From contig CM043942.1 of the NCBI GenBank assembly GCA_014529385.2, forward strand, positions 19,979,991 through 20,043,990: a stretch of 64,000 nt of DNA, given 5' to 3'. The translations under genes and the position numbers were made by a program. Below, piece by piece: positions 1 to 11,357 of the stretch (positions are counted from its first letter, which is position 1; every line of letters starts with the position of its first letter). Below the pieces are notes generated by a model. The model did no database searches. It worked only from the letters and a program-made list of their open reading frames with translations, and was not told the origin of the DNA. The DNA comes from Adiantum capillus-veneris (Eukaryota; Streptophyta; Polypodiopsida; Polypodiales; Pteridaceae).

Positions 1-1590
1 GTCTCAACAAATGAGCTGAGAACCCTAATTCCATTACACACTGCCTTATATACCTAGGGTAAAGATATGCAATTTTTGGGTGCCCAATGCCTTTAGGGCT
101 CCACAACTTACTCAGTCTACAATATAGGCACAATAATTGACCTATTCTTTACAGCTTGGAACTCCCATTGATCTTGTAACACGTTGGATAGGGGGAAAGG
201 GAATTGCATTGCATTTATACACCCGTACCAAAATAATTATATGTATAAAACGTTATTACATGTCAAAATCTCATATAATCACCGTATGACGTTTTATTTT
301 TTCTAATCGAAAGTCTTTTTGATCGAAGATCTTTCAATTGAAAAATCTTTCAATCTAAAAATATTTTATATAAGAAACCATCGCTAGCTTTGGTTGAAAG
401 CAGTTCTAGAGCTTCAAGAGATTGTTGAGACAGAGAGAGATTGAGATTGCCAAATTTTGAGGAGGATTTTGGGATAGCCAGAGCTTGAGGCAAAATTTTC
501 AACTTGTATTACTTTTTTCTAACTTGTTTTTGTATGTTGTGCTGGACTCGTGTGGTGCAATTTTTTTACTCTCACCATAGAGTTGGCTTGCAAGTTATAG
601 GATACTTTGTGGTGTGTAGCCATCTGGCTAACTCCAAAAGTGTGTAGAAATTAGTCACTTTTCGCGTGCTGTGTAGCCACTTGGCTCACTACATAGAGAA
701 GGGTTTTAGGACAGACTTAGATTCTCACTCATGTGGTGCAGTTGTCTATCTCTCACCACAGGGCTAAGTTTAGGGTTTAGTGGTCGACTCATGGTGTGCA
801 ATAGGCATGCTGCTACACCTCTCACTCTAGAGTGGTCTATAGGTTGCTCAATTTTAGATCACCTCAAATTATCATTTGTTTCATGTACACACAAGAGTTT
901 ATGTTTGTTAAGCAAAGAGTGGAGAGATGCATAGTTTATGCCCTCTTCATCATTGTGTGACGCACTAGTTACTCTTGTGTTTCAAACTCCAAAGACATAT
1001 CATTGTTCATCACTAGGTGACTTGGTGTTGTTTTGGATGTAGATACATATGATATTTGGTCTGAATCTGAGATTGTTAAGTTGGTTGTTGCTGATGTTTG
1101 TGTTATGAGTTCCACACACTTCATCACGGATGCGGATTAAGTCACATCATCGTTCTTACTACATAGAAATATGAGGGATATGTTTGTCTACTTAAGAGTG
1201 GAGAGATGCATACCTATGCCCTCTTCATCTTAGCACAACAAGCCTTGTATTTTCTGATTTGTAGATACGCCACTTATCAGTAGATGACTTGCTGTTGTCT
1301 TGGATGTAAATATGTATATTGTTTGACCACAATCGGAGATTTTTAAATTGTCCGTTGATGGTTGTGTTGTGCATTCCACACACTTCATCAGGGATTAGAT
1401 TGATTAAACTGTCATTCAACATTACAACAACATCTAGGGACTTGTGTTGAGTGTACCTCACACCAGCTAGGTTTTTCACATCACGCTCCGATCATTTACG
1501 TGTTCACCTCTCTCCATCTCTCTCTTTGTGTATTCTCCTCTCTATTGTACAATGTATGTATTGCAATCATAATATATCGGCGTTCGCTTT
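1..1590. other. Non-coding region, possible LTR remnant
   Basis: No convincing protein is seen on either strand. The composition (T-rich, with repeated phrases such as the 'gtgtagccacttggct' type near 610-700) resembles a long terminal repeat or leader of a retrotransposon, but no boundary, primer binding site or partner copy was found in the window. Short ORFs at 731-934 and 1225-1479 have no recognisable domain. The assignment as LTR-like is inference only. Confidence 0.3.
916..1440. repeat. Diverged two-copy tandem repeat, period about 265-280 bp
   Basis: Two copies of one segment lie head to tail. The phrase 'agagtggagagatgcata' occurs near 917 and again near 1196. 'ttccacacacttcatca' occurs at 1110 and 1374. 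Between them both copies carry similar text around 'gatgacttg', 'ttggatgta' and 'gttgtgtt'. The spacing drifts from 279 to 264 bp, so the copies have gained and lost bases since duplication. Confidence 0.6.
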
Positions 1591-1593
1591 GAG

Positions 1594-3059
1594 CTAAGTG
1601 AAATTGTGTATGAACTTTGGATTAACAAACATGACACAAATTTGATAGTTTTTCCTCTCAGAGCATTCTGTAGCTATCTCCCATTCCATATCATTGTCAT
1701 TGTCTACTTCCGCAGCTATAGCTTCATGTGTTTGAAAAACACCATAGTGCTTTTGTGCTGCTCTTCTTGCAATGTTCATCGGCTTGTGAACGAGTCTCAT
1801 GTTGCAAAACACATAAACCAAGTCAACAGCATGTTGAGGATGAATCCGGTTAGGTTTGTTACTACGCATAAAGTCAAAAGCCGACGAATTCCTCTCACAG
1901 CTTCCACTTGATGCTACAATAGATAGAACCCTAACAGTAATGTGTTGCAGCTCCACATTCTCTCCACCATACTCCTTCGACCACAGAGGCGCACTTGTGT
2001 ATGTAATGGCATCTGTATTCCATGGATCTTGGAACATGCCAATTCTATTAGCATAATCAACTCGCTTATGGAAACAATCTTCCCATTCTCTTGTCCTAAT
2101 AGTTGTGAGCACACTATTTTGAAGTCAGTCATGACTTCTTTATTGGCCGATTGTTGGTGCATTTGAAATTTAGGATCTAATACAAATGCAATACCATGCA
2201 ACGGTGTATGCAATTGCACCCATTGCTTGTTGGTCGTTTTGATCATGGAAGCTTTGTCCTTTGCACCAAATCCATCATGCTCTCTTACTTTGCACAATGG
2301 CTGTGACATATACCAATAGACTCAACCAAAGACAAAAGAGTCTTTGTCAACTATTTGTAATCGATCTACAAATGGTTTGGCCAAGGTGACAATTCTCTCT
2401 ACATTTCGCCAAAAAACTTGCGAGTTCACAAGTTGTACACATCTTGCAGCTCCCTCTTGGTAGCTAGGATACTTGTTGAGCCATGCATCCCAATGTCTAT
2501 CAGCTTCCATTTCAATCAATGCAAGCTTCACTTCTTGCAAGGTGGCAAGAACATAAGATGGAGTTTCAAACCTTGTCGCACAAAATATCTCCAAAGTTTT
2601 GTTGGGTGATTTTAATTGAAAAAGAGCATACATAAATTGAAGCTCTCTAATAAATTTCACCACATGAGCATCTAGCAGTGTTTGCTTTATGATGGTCATT
2701 TTTCCAATATCGTTTAGTATCAAATTAAGAGTATGCACGGCACATGGCACCCAAGTAATTTTTTGGTACTTAACTTGGATAGCCCTTCTTGAAGCCTTGT
2801 AATTGGATGCATTACCTATGACAATTGCAATGAAATTATTTGGTCCACCTGCCTTTGCTATAGCGCGCTCATATATTCTTGCTAGATAATCGGTGGTCTT
2901 CTCTTTTAAACAAGTGTTGATGGCTTCCACGAACATAGACCCTCTAGGATTGATAAGCATCACGTTGATGAGTGGCTTCTCTTGATAGTTGGTCCATCCA
3001 TAGTGCAACCATATGCAGGAACAAACTCCACCACCATTGTCGTGCCATGGCACGTTCAT
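1594..3059 (-). pseudogene. hAT-family transposase, decayed
   Basis: Reads from 3059 down to 1594 in at least two frames. The upstream part (2322-3059) carries the hAT transposase core (DUF659-like): a DGWTN-related segment, VMLINPRGSMF, then the stretch around VPCAVHTLNLILNDIGK. A stop codon follows FVFG near 2320. The next part (1914-2309) contains LDPKFQMHQQSANKEVMTDF. A frameshift near 2050 moves into the frame of 1594-2112, which holds the C-terminal hAT dimerisation region (SCERNSSAFDFMRSNKPNRI, then LVYVFCNMRL). The N-terminal BED zinc finger is absent, and no terminal inverted repeats or 8-bp target duplication were found. Family identity is strong; the copy is dead. Confidence 0.85.
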
Positions 3060-4119
3060 AATATGAAATTAAAATATCTACCTCACTCTTAATGTTTATG
3101 ATGTGTGGGACCAAATGCTATAATGTACATAGTGTGATATATGCGAAATAAAATGAATGCCACGGTTGCAGCCGTGTACATACCTTGCCAGGCGGACGAG
3201 GCCCTACACGTGGCACCATGGAATGATTTTTCACAATAATATATGCTTAATTTGCTTTAGAAATGTACAAATGTCAAGTGTTTCGAAGTGGCACGCTCGT
3301 TTTGCCTAGAAAGTTCAATGCGAGCAATCTCGGCAAAAAATAGCAGGTTTCGTGCGCTGGTGTGAAAGACGTGTCCAAAGTGATTACCAAGTGGGAAAAT
3401 GAGGTTCAACATGAAACTTGAGCCCAATGGGATTTTTTCACAATTTTAGGGATTTTTCCCAGCTCGTTTGGGCTTTTTACGGACAAAAAGTGATATTTTT
3501 GGGCTAAAAATCATCAAAAACAGCCTTAAAAATGCTCACAATAGCTGAAAATGCCACGTCAACGATGCTGGAGTTATTTCTCAATCTGTGTGGGAATTTT
3601 TAGAGCCAAGAATGAGATCATTTGGACACATGAGCAAGGAGATACAGCCATTCCTCTACAGGGTGCTAGTGCAGTCCCGTGCTGCTTGCACTACATGGTT
3701 GAGGCTCTGAGGCCTCCAGTTAGGGTTTCCCCTCCTCAAATAACTACTTGGGCTTCTCCAATGAAGTACTGAAGCTTCCATGAAATGGTCACGATGAAGA
3801 ATCGAAGCGTAAATTTAGGGTTTTTAACAGGTCAAATGAGCACTGCATTTGTGCAATTGGGAGCGAGGCTACACCTAATCTTCACACACACAAGAGTTTT
3901 GAGTTAGTATTGGTTCTTTTTCAAAGTGGAGCTTTCATGGATGGAGTTTTGTTCTTTTTTAGTGTGTTTTTGGCTTCAAATAGTCTACGCCTTGCTTGAT
4001 TTTGCTACGAATCCTCACAGTCAGAGGCCCGACGCTTTCCTAGTCGCACTGCGCACTTCTTGACACGTTTTTGGTGAACCCGACGCGAAGTAGGCTAGGG
4101 TGAGGGTTCAAAATCTTCA
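3060..4119 (+). repeat. Probable 5' LTR and leader of G0, with a primer-binding-site-like sequence
   Basis: This ~1 kb non-coding stretch lies between the hAT relic and the G0 gag start. Near its end is TTGGTGAACCCGACGCG (about 4071-4087), which has the TGG start expected of a retrotransposon primer binding site just after a 5' LTR. The LTR start could not be placed because no second copy exists in the window. Short ORFs here (such as 3551-3772) have no recognisable domain. Confidence 0.45.
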
Positions 4120-5744
4120 TTGAAGGTCTCAAAAGAAAGGTTTAAAGCTATGGAGAAACAAGAGCAACAAGGGGTTCGGTTTGATCTAGTCACAATGCAA
4201 ATGTTTCAAGCTTTTGCAGTGTTTATGCAGCAGCAGCAAGCTGCAGAAAGGAGGGAGCTTTCCTCAACCAAAGCGCTTCAATCTCTTGTTAAGAAATTGG
4301 ACAAATTTAAAGGTAAAGATGTAACAAAGTATCTTGTGGGTATGTAAAGGAGATGGAGCTTCATCGAGTGCCCGAAGCAGAGATGGTGCAAAGTTTTGAA
4401 CTTGTTGTGGTTCCCGAGATCAGAGAGCATGTGAGGGGAATTAGAAATGAGCATGGGGCAACTTGGGAAGCATTCAAATTAGCCTTGAAGGAAGAGTATT
4501 TCATGGAGGACTCCGAAAGGGTAACAAAGAGGACTTTTTTAGAGTGGGTAGTTCGGCCAAAAGAGGGGCTCTGGCCTACCGAATTGCTAAGGGAATTCGA
4601 ACGCCGTTATGATAAACTATCAAGGACTCAAAAGGCTACACTAAGCTCAGAGAAGACAGAGCTCTTTTTGCAGGCAGCAGGTGAAGAGATTCAAGAGAAT
4701 TTAGAGCTACTACTTGAGGATAAGGATGTAGAACAGGGTTTGAAGACTCATTGGAATGAGGTCGAAGATACCACTTCACTGCTAGCTAAGCGACAACGAC
4801 GAAGAGATAAGATGATAGTCAACCCTACTAAATCCCCAAGTGTTTTGGAGAGTCCTATAAAGCCTGTGATTGTGGTTCCAAAGAGTGAAAAATCCATCCT
4901 AGATCATATTGTCAAAGGAATGCAAGAGCTCAAGTTAAAGCTTACAAGGCTAGAAGAAAAGGGGCAACCATCAAGCCAATCTACAGGGAAATGATCGCAA
5001 ACCAGAGAAGTCTTTGTCAATAGATGCATATGGTGTGATAGTACTGACCATGGAAGGAGGGATTGTGAAAGTTTTGAAGATGCTTTGACAAAGGAGCTCG
5101 TTTTCTTTAAAGATGGAAAAATTCACTTAAGTGAAACAAGTAAGCGCTTGGGAACAAACTTTGGCAAAGGTGGGATGAAGAAGCTAGTTGAGGACATGGC
5201 TACTAGCCATGCCATCTCAGTGGTTGAGGCAGCCGCCTATGGGTTGAAGGTGGATCCTATTAAGAAAAAAGGATCATTCAAGGTTGGAGAAGAGGAATCT
5301 AATGGTATTGGAGAGCTATGGCCATGCGCTATACAGTTTGCTATGAAGGGTAAAATGACTACAAAGGTTTTACATGAAGCTGGAGATTGCATTCGACTTG
5401 AAACAAGTTGGAATGACCCTGTGGACTCTTTGTCAGTGCATGCATATATTGACAAATGTCAAGCAAATGAGGCCATTGTTGAAGAGAAACGTAGGCACGA
5501 GAATGGGGATGAAGGGCCTTCAAAGCGGGCAACGAGGAGTGGAGGTAGAAATGACACAGTTCTTCCTAGATCACTTGCCCCACAAGAAATGCCTGTCCCC
5601 AAAGTGCCTATGCAAGAAGCCTCTAAAGAAAAGAAGAAGGATGCAACAAAATCCAAAGCAAAGGGTCCGGCCTACAAACTCAAATCCGATATAGAGGCAG
5701 CAAATGGATCTCAAAAAGGTTTTGGAAGAGAGGATTCTAAATAG
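4120..5744 (+). pseudogene. G0 gag-like region with CCHC zinc knuckle
   Basis: Gag is the structural protein that packages retrotransposon RNA. Two frames make it up: 4120-4347 (glutamine-rich, ending in FKGKDVTKYLVGM) and 4353-4994 (charged helical sequence typical of the retrotransposon gag domain, with VPEIREHVRGI and REFERRYDKL). They are joined by a frameshift near 4350. A zinc knuckle C-x2-C-x4-H-x4-C (CIWCDSTDHGRRDC) is encoded at 5024-5065, just after the stop of the second ORF. The third part (5085-5744) is a lysine-rich spacer leading to protease. At least two breaks make the product non-functional. Confidence 0.7.
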
Positions 5745-6539
5745 TAAGGTGGAATTTACCTTGGGTGAGGTCCTTGGTATAGCAAAGCGGGAATTCCACG
5801 AAGAAATAATTGATATCATAAAAAGAAAGCGGCAGTCTCTTACTGAATCTATCCATGTACAGGGTGAAGAAGAGACTTTAAATGCACAGGGTGTACAGGT
5901 CTATGGCAAACAAGGTGATGAAACTATTGTTGGATGCTACAAGTCTAGGGGAGGATTAAAACACGTTCGCTTCTTGGATGATGAAGATGAAGTGAAGACC
6001 ACTCACAAGAGCTACTACTTGAATAGTCACTGGGCAAGAGCAACTACTGAGACACTGGTCAAAGTGGGAGACTTAGAATTTCCATACATTGCGTTGATAG
6101 ATCATGGGTCAGAAATTAACCTCATGTCAAAGAGATTTATCAAAAAGGAAAATGGCCAATTGATATAAATCATGGATGGATGATTCGTGAAGCAAACAAC
6201 TCATCAGTGGAGCTGTACGGAGCTTTTTCAAATGTTAAGGTGACTATAGGGGATGTGAAAGATGACCAAAATTTCTTTGTGCAAGAGATGTCTACATACC
6301 CTCTTATCCTTGGGCAGCCATACATCACTGCTACTCGTATGGAAACCAAGGTGATGGATGATGGATCAGCTTATGCAAGAATAAGGAGTAGGGATGGGAA
6401 GCGTGCAATAGAGTTCCTTACTATTTGTGTGGACCATGAAAGGAACCGTGAAAGTCTTAGAGAGAAACCCTTGCCAAAGATGAACAAAGAATTCAAGGAC
6501 TACAGGGATATGAGGGGTTTTGGCCATGTACCATTGTAG
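5704..6539 (+). pseudogene. G0 aspartic protease region
   Basis: Two ORFs in different frames (5704-6168 and 6180-6539) together resemble a retropepsin that cleaves the Gag-Pol polyprotein. The active-site segment reads ALIDHGSEINLMS near codon 140 of the first ORF, a D-H-G triad where most retropepsins have D-S-G or D-T-G. The second ORF contains the flap and the conserved LILGQPYI segment that closes the fold. The break between the ORFs lies just after the active site, near 6168. Confidence 0.7.
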
Positions 6540-6646
6540 AGCGGGATTGCAGTGGTACAAGAAGAGAAAGGTTCTCGCATGATGTATATGCAAAGGAAAA
6601 ATTTTCTACAGGTTTTGTAGGATTATCAGACTATGGATCTATTGCT

Positions 6647-8050
6647 TTGACAGAGTGTGAGGACTTAAAGCGGGGTGAACGACAACATGTAACTAGTGTA
6701 CAAAGAGGTTTGAAGATGGATGGTTTGCTAGAAAATGATGAATGCATTGTAGGTGTGTTTGATGAGTGTTCGTTTGTGGATACTATGCAAGATTTGGAGT
6801 CTTTAATGGATTGCAATTTGCATATGGGAAGTGAGGCTGTGAAAGTATGCTCAATAGAAATGTACAAGGTCATTGAAGATTTCAAAAATGCTCAAGGTGT
6901 TGATGTACGAGTGGAGACTAAGTATAAGTCCGTGGCAAAGAAAGTGAAACCAGTGGCATTACCTCTACCAAAAGATTGCACAAATAAGATGGAGCAAGCT
7001 GCTTTTCAACCTAGCCTTCGTAACCCAAGCAAGATTGGACACAAGTTCACAAAGGATTCTTTGAAAGAGTTAAAGGTTGGTTGCGAGGATAGTTTGACAA
7101 AAGTTGAAAAGGTATGCTTTGAAGACATGCTTGCCAAACACGGAAAAGCTTTTGCATTTGAGCCTTATGAGATAGGGTGTGTTGATCCATCCATTGTTGC
7201 TCCTATGGTGATCTTCACTATCCCTCATGTACCTTGGAACTTGAGGCCTATTCCTGTTCCAAAGGCTCATTTGCCAAAACTCATTGAGTTGCTTAATGAA
7301 AAGGGCAAGATGGGTATTTTGCAACCTTCTTGTGCTTCATATTCAAACAGGTGGTTCACTGTTCCGAAGAAAAATGGTTCTTTATGCTTTATTCAGGATA
7401 TGCAACCTGTAAATAAGGTGACAATAAGAAATGTGGGTATAGGGCCAATTGTCGATGATTTTGCAGAGGAATTTTCAGGAAGGGCAATATATTCTATGGG
7501 AGATTTGTACTCAGGGTATGATCAGTTCCAACTAGCAATGGAAAGGAGGGACTTGACTACCATGAGGACACCCTTGGGTCTAGTAAGGATGTGCACCTTA
7601 CCTCAGGGGGCAACGAATTCAGTTGCACACATGATGAATGGTATGAACGAAGTCCTACGTGACTTCATACCACAAACTACAATGCATTTCCTTGATGATG
7701 TGCCAATCAAAGGATGTGATGTAAGTGATAAAGATGTGTCTCTAGACTTGAGGGGGTGCCAAACGTATGTGGCAACCCATATCAATGATTGTGATAATAT
7801 CTTGTCAAGGTTGGAAGAGGTGAACCTTACCTTGTCTGGCCAAAAGTCAGTGTTTGGTGTGAATGAAGTTCTTATTGTGGGACATATGTGCAGGCCATAT
7901 GGTAGAAGGCCTTGTCCTGCAAAGATTGATGTAATCTAGAGAATGAAAGAGAAATGTATAAATGTCACTGAGGTTCGAAGGTTCTTGGGTGCATGCGTGT
8001 TTTATGTTATCTAGATTCCTCATTATGCACATGTAGCAGAGTCTTTACAG
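6647..8050 (+). pseudogene. G0 reverse transcriptase
   Basis: The 430-codon ORF 6647-7939 holds a linker and the reverse transcriptase palm and fingers. Visible motifs in order: IPVPKAHLPKLIELL, WFTVPKKNGSLCFIQDMQPVN, YSMGDLYSGYDQFQLA, LPQGATNSV and the catalytic box FLDDVPIKGC, where most plant Ty3 elements have YLDD, FLDD or FIDD followed by IL or FC. After the stop at 7939 the frame carries on to about 8050 with the thumb motif (VRRFLGACVFY-like). The box with a trailing PIKGC is shared by an unusual group of Ty3 elements. Function would need the frame restored, so this is a pseudogene. Confidence 0.8.
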
Positions 8051-8059
8051 TATCAACTT

Positions 8060-9276
8060 TTGAGAAAGAACCAAAAGTTTCAATGGGAAGAAGTGCATAC
8101 ACATGCCATGAGGAAATTAAAGAAGTTTCTACTTATGTCTCCAACTTTGAGAAAAGCAAACTATGAATGTGGAAGATATGTAATTGTGACAGTGGATACT
8201 AGCCCCACAGGAATTGGATGGGCGATTGGGCAAGATGATAATGATGGCAAGCGATATGTGGTGAGGTTTGGAGAAAAATTCCTAAGTGCTCGTCAACGCA
8301 ACTATCCACAGGTAAAAAGAGAGTTATGGGGAGTAGTCACAACTTTGAAATGTGACAAAGAGTATTTGATAGGAGCAAATGTAATAGTGGAGACTGATTG
8401 TCTACCCCTTCTTGGAATGATAACAAGTTACTCAACTCCTGACATTGCTATGTTGAGATGGATTTCCTACATAAAGTCCTTGAATCTAGAATTTAATCAT
8501 ATTGCAGGGAAAGATAATCCAGTTGCGGATATGCTTTCAAGAGCAAGGTATGAAAAAGAAGAAGACATGGTTGTCGAGGGCGATGATGTAGGCACACAGT
8601 TCTATAGTATCTCTCATTCCAAGGGTGATCATGTTTGCCTATCAAATGCACTTGAGTCGTTTACAGAGGACCTATATCAAGGTGACTGGTTGCTCATTGG
8701 ACGCTATTTGAGCTCTTTGACAAGGCAAGAAGGGTGGACTGATCAAGAGTTCAAAAGAATACGTAGAAAGGCCTATGGATACTTTTTGAAAGATGGGTAC
8801 TTGTGGATGCGTCCAAAACAAAGAAATGGAATGCCAATGAGAGTCGTGAATGATAAGGACACTCAAAATGATCTTATGAAAAAGTTTCATGAGAGTCTTT
8901 ATGTTGGACATAGAGGTGTATGGGCCACCTTTACTAAAATGAAAGAGAGGTATTGGTGGAAAGGTATGTATAAAGATGTACCTCACTTTGTGGAGTCCTC
9001 TGAAACCTGTCAAATGTATTCAAATGTACATCATCCTGATGGGTTGCACCCTACTTACCCATTGGCCATGCATTACAAGTGGGTAGTAGATCTGGTTACA
9101 ATGCCATTGGGCTTATGGAAAATGAGATACATAGTGCTTGCACGAGAAGACTTAACCAATCAAGTTGAGGGTCGTGCTCTAAGAACAAAAAGCATAGAAG
9201 GGGTAGGTAAGTTCCTCTTGGATGATGTAATTAGCCATTATGGTTGTGTTGGGAAAATAACAGAGGACAGGGGTAT
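8060..9276 (+). pseudogene. G0 RNase H and partial integrase
   Basis: The ORF opens in the RNase H domain: VIVTVDTSPTGIGWAIGQ (first catalytic Asp), then RNYPQVKRELWGVV (Glu), VETDCLPL (Asp) and GKDNPVADMLSR (closing Asp). RNase H removes RNA from the RNA/DNA hybrid. Integrase follows with the zinc-binding H-H-C-C domain (FHESLYVGHRGVWATFTKM, then SSETCQMYSN, where the second Cys is lost), and the start of the DDE core (KWVVDLVTMP). Sequence similarity ends at the 'TEDRG' segment, where the second core Asp sits; past about 9268 the reading is unrelated and runs into low-complexity sequence. The core Glu and C-terminus are missing. Confidence 0.8.
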
Positions 9277-9850
9277 TTTTGGAGTAAGGGGGATTTTACA
9301 TAAATATTATGGTGGACGACTTCAAAATTGCCACCTCATACACCCAAAAGTCTTCCTATTTTCTCTCACCCTTCCACACACCTACTCACTCATACACACT
9401 CCTCGCTCTCCTTTCCACACCCAAAAATGCACATTCCATGACTCTTATCACCTTCTTCACCATCCTCATTCCCTCTCTTCACCATAGCTTGCATGATACA
9501 CACACATACAGTCAGATATCTCTACACCTACTCCCATATTCACATTCCCTGTTCACCATCATGAAAATTACAAAAAAACATCAAATTGGATATGATTTAT
9601 CTCTTCAAATGAAGGATTTTCAGTAAGAGGTCCTTGAAGTCTTCAAATCGACGCAACGTCCCCATCAATCAAGACTCTCTTACATTGACGCGTCATCCAC
9701 CAGTGTCACTGGGTGAACTTCCTCTCCGATTCCATCTATAGCCCTAATTTTCAGTACGTTCTTAAGGCATTTTACCATTGTCATGCACCTTGTGTGCACC
9801 TCATTGTAATCATAATCAATAACCTACTAAAACTAACCCTAATGACAAAA
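9268..9850. other. Unassigned spacer between G0 and C1
   Basis: No coding domain is seen. The sequence is rich in short CACACAC, CTTC and CATTCC runs (9350-9560) and turns AT-rich later. It begins where G0 integrase is cut off and ends where the chromovirus C1 becomes recognisable, so it may hold the debris of a deletion or of a third insertion. ORFs in this stretch are low-complexity and not convincing. Confidence 0.4.
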
Positions 9851-11357
9851 GCGCATGTTTGAATCCCATGGCACACATGTGTTGTTGTTAGGAGAAAAGG
9901 ATATACCTTCATCACCACTAATTTGTACCACCGAGCTTATGCAGTTGTTTCTAATAATGAAATAGATCAAGTTTTCTTGTGTTACTCACTGTCTCATTTT
10001 CTTTCCAACATTGAGTCAATTGAACATTCCTTAACGCCGAATACTTCTCTCTCCTCTATTCCACCAATTGCTAATTCTAAACAAGCAAACGTTGCTAGTC
10101 AATTACAACAGTTATTAAAGGAATTCCAAGATGTATTTCCTAATTATTTGCCACCAGAATTACCGCCAACACAATCAATGCAACATAGCATTGACGTGGT
10201 TGCAGTCTGTAAACCTGTTAGTAAACAACCTTACCGGATGAGTTACTCAGAGGCTGCTGAGGTGGAGCGTCAGCTTGATGACTACCTTAGCAGAGGGTTT
10301 ATCCAACCTAGTTCTTCACCATGGGCTTCACCTACTAATGGTAGTATGCGCATGCTACCGGGGCTTAAATGCGGTTACGGTTAAGAACAAATACCCATTG
10401 CCAAGAGTATATGAGTTATTTGATAAGCTAACTCATAATCAAAATTGACTTGCGGTCAGGATATCACCAAGTCCGTATTCGGCTTGCCGATATATGTAAG
10501 ACTGCCTTCCAACACGGTTTGGGCACTACGAGTTTTTGGTGATGCCCTTTGGGTTAACCAATGTGCCCGCAACATTCATTACACTTATGGATAGCGTGTT
10601 GAAGCCATATTTGGGCAAATTTGTCATTGTTTTCCTTGATGACATCCTAGTCTATAGTGCTTCTGAAGAAGAGCACTTACAACATCTCAGAAAGGTGTTT
10701 GAGTTGTTACGTACAAACAAATTATATGCCAAGGATTCCAAATGTGATTTTCTAAGGATGAAATTCATTATTTAAGGCATGTTATTTCAGCTAATGGCCT
10801 ATACATGGATCAATCCAAAGTGGCCACCATCAAGAAATGGCTTCCTTCTAAAAATCTGGAAGAATTACAGATATTTCTAGGCTTTGCAGGGTCTGCCCGA
10901 AGGTTCGTTAAAAACTATGCTCAAATTGCTATTCATATGACGGATCAACTTAAAGGCAAAGGAAAAGATTTTCAGTGGGGATCCGCTCAACAATACAGTT
11001 TTGACACGCTCAAGGATGCATTAGCTATAGCTCCTATACTAGCTATTGTAGATCCTTTGAAACCATTCGTTTTGGAAACGGATGCCAGTGTTTGTGCTAT
11101 TGGAGCAGTACTGTTACAAGGTGGACGGCCGATTGCATTTGAAAGTAAGAATCTTGATGGAGCTCAGCAGAATTATTCTACTTATTACGACCGTGAACTC
11201 TATACAATAGTGTCCGCCTTAAAAACATGGTGGCATTATCTATATGGTGTTCAATTTGAGATTGTGTCTGACCATGAAAGTATCAAATGGTTTACACAAA
11301 AAACAGATTTAAAGGGTCGAAAAGCCAGGTGGGCCGAGATCCTTCAGGATAAGACGC
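9850..11357 (+). pseudogene. C1 chromovirus pol, part 1: reverse transcriptase and RNase H
   Basis: First of three pieces of an old Ty3/gypsy chromovirus. ORF 9923-10384 carries the end of the protease-RT linker and the RT entry ([46 protein letters not shown]). ORF 10536-10775 holds [12 protein letters not shown] and the catalytic [12 protein letters not shown] 10805-11473 holds the RT thumb and RNase H (VLETDASVCAIGAVLLQ, YDRELYTIVSAL, IVSDHESIKWF). The RNase H reading ends at 11357, exactly where the T1 LTR begins, and its last portion is found at 20453. Gag and the protease core are absent, so C1 is 5' truncated. Confidence 0.85.
11354..11357. repeat. T1 target site duplication, left copy (ACGC)
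   Basis: ACGC directly precedes the TG of the T1 5' LTR and recurs directly after the CA of the 3' LTR (20453-20456). The interrupted chromovirus RNase H reading continues from one side to the other. Confidence 0.8.

Larger units (their letters stand above)
3100..9267 (+). mobile_element. G0: Ty3/gypsy LTR retrotransposon, 3' truncated
   Basis: Order on the plus strand is leader, gag with zinc knuckle, protease, reverse transcriptase, RNase H, integrase, the Ty3/gypsy order. The element stops abruptly inside the integrase catalytic core near 9267; no integrase C-terminus, polypurine tract or 3' LTR follows. Internal frameshifts and stops show it is inactive. The protease (D-H-G) and reverse transcriptase (FLDD) motifs differ from those of the other elements in this window, so it belongs to another lineage. 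I could not name that lineage with certainty. Confidence 0.8.
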
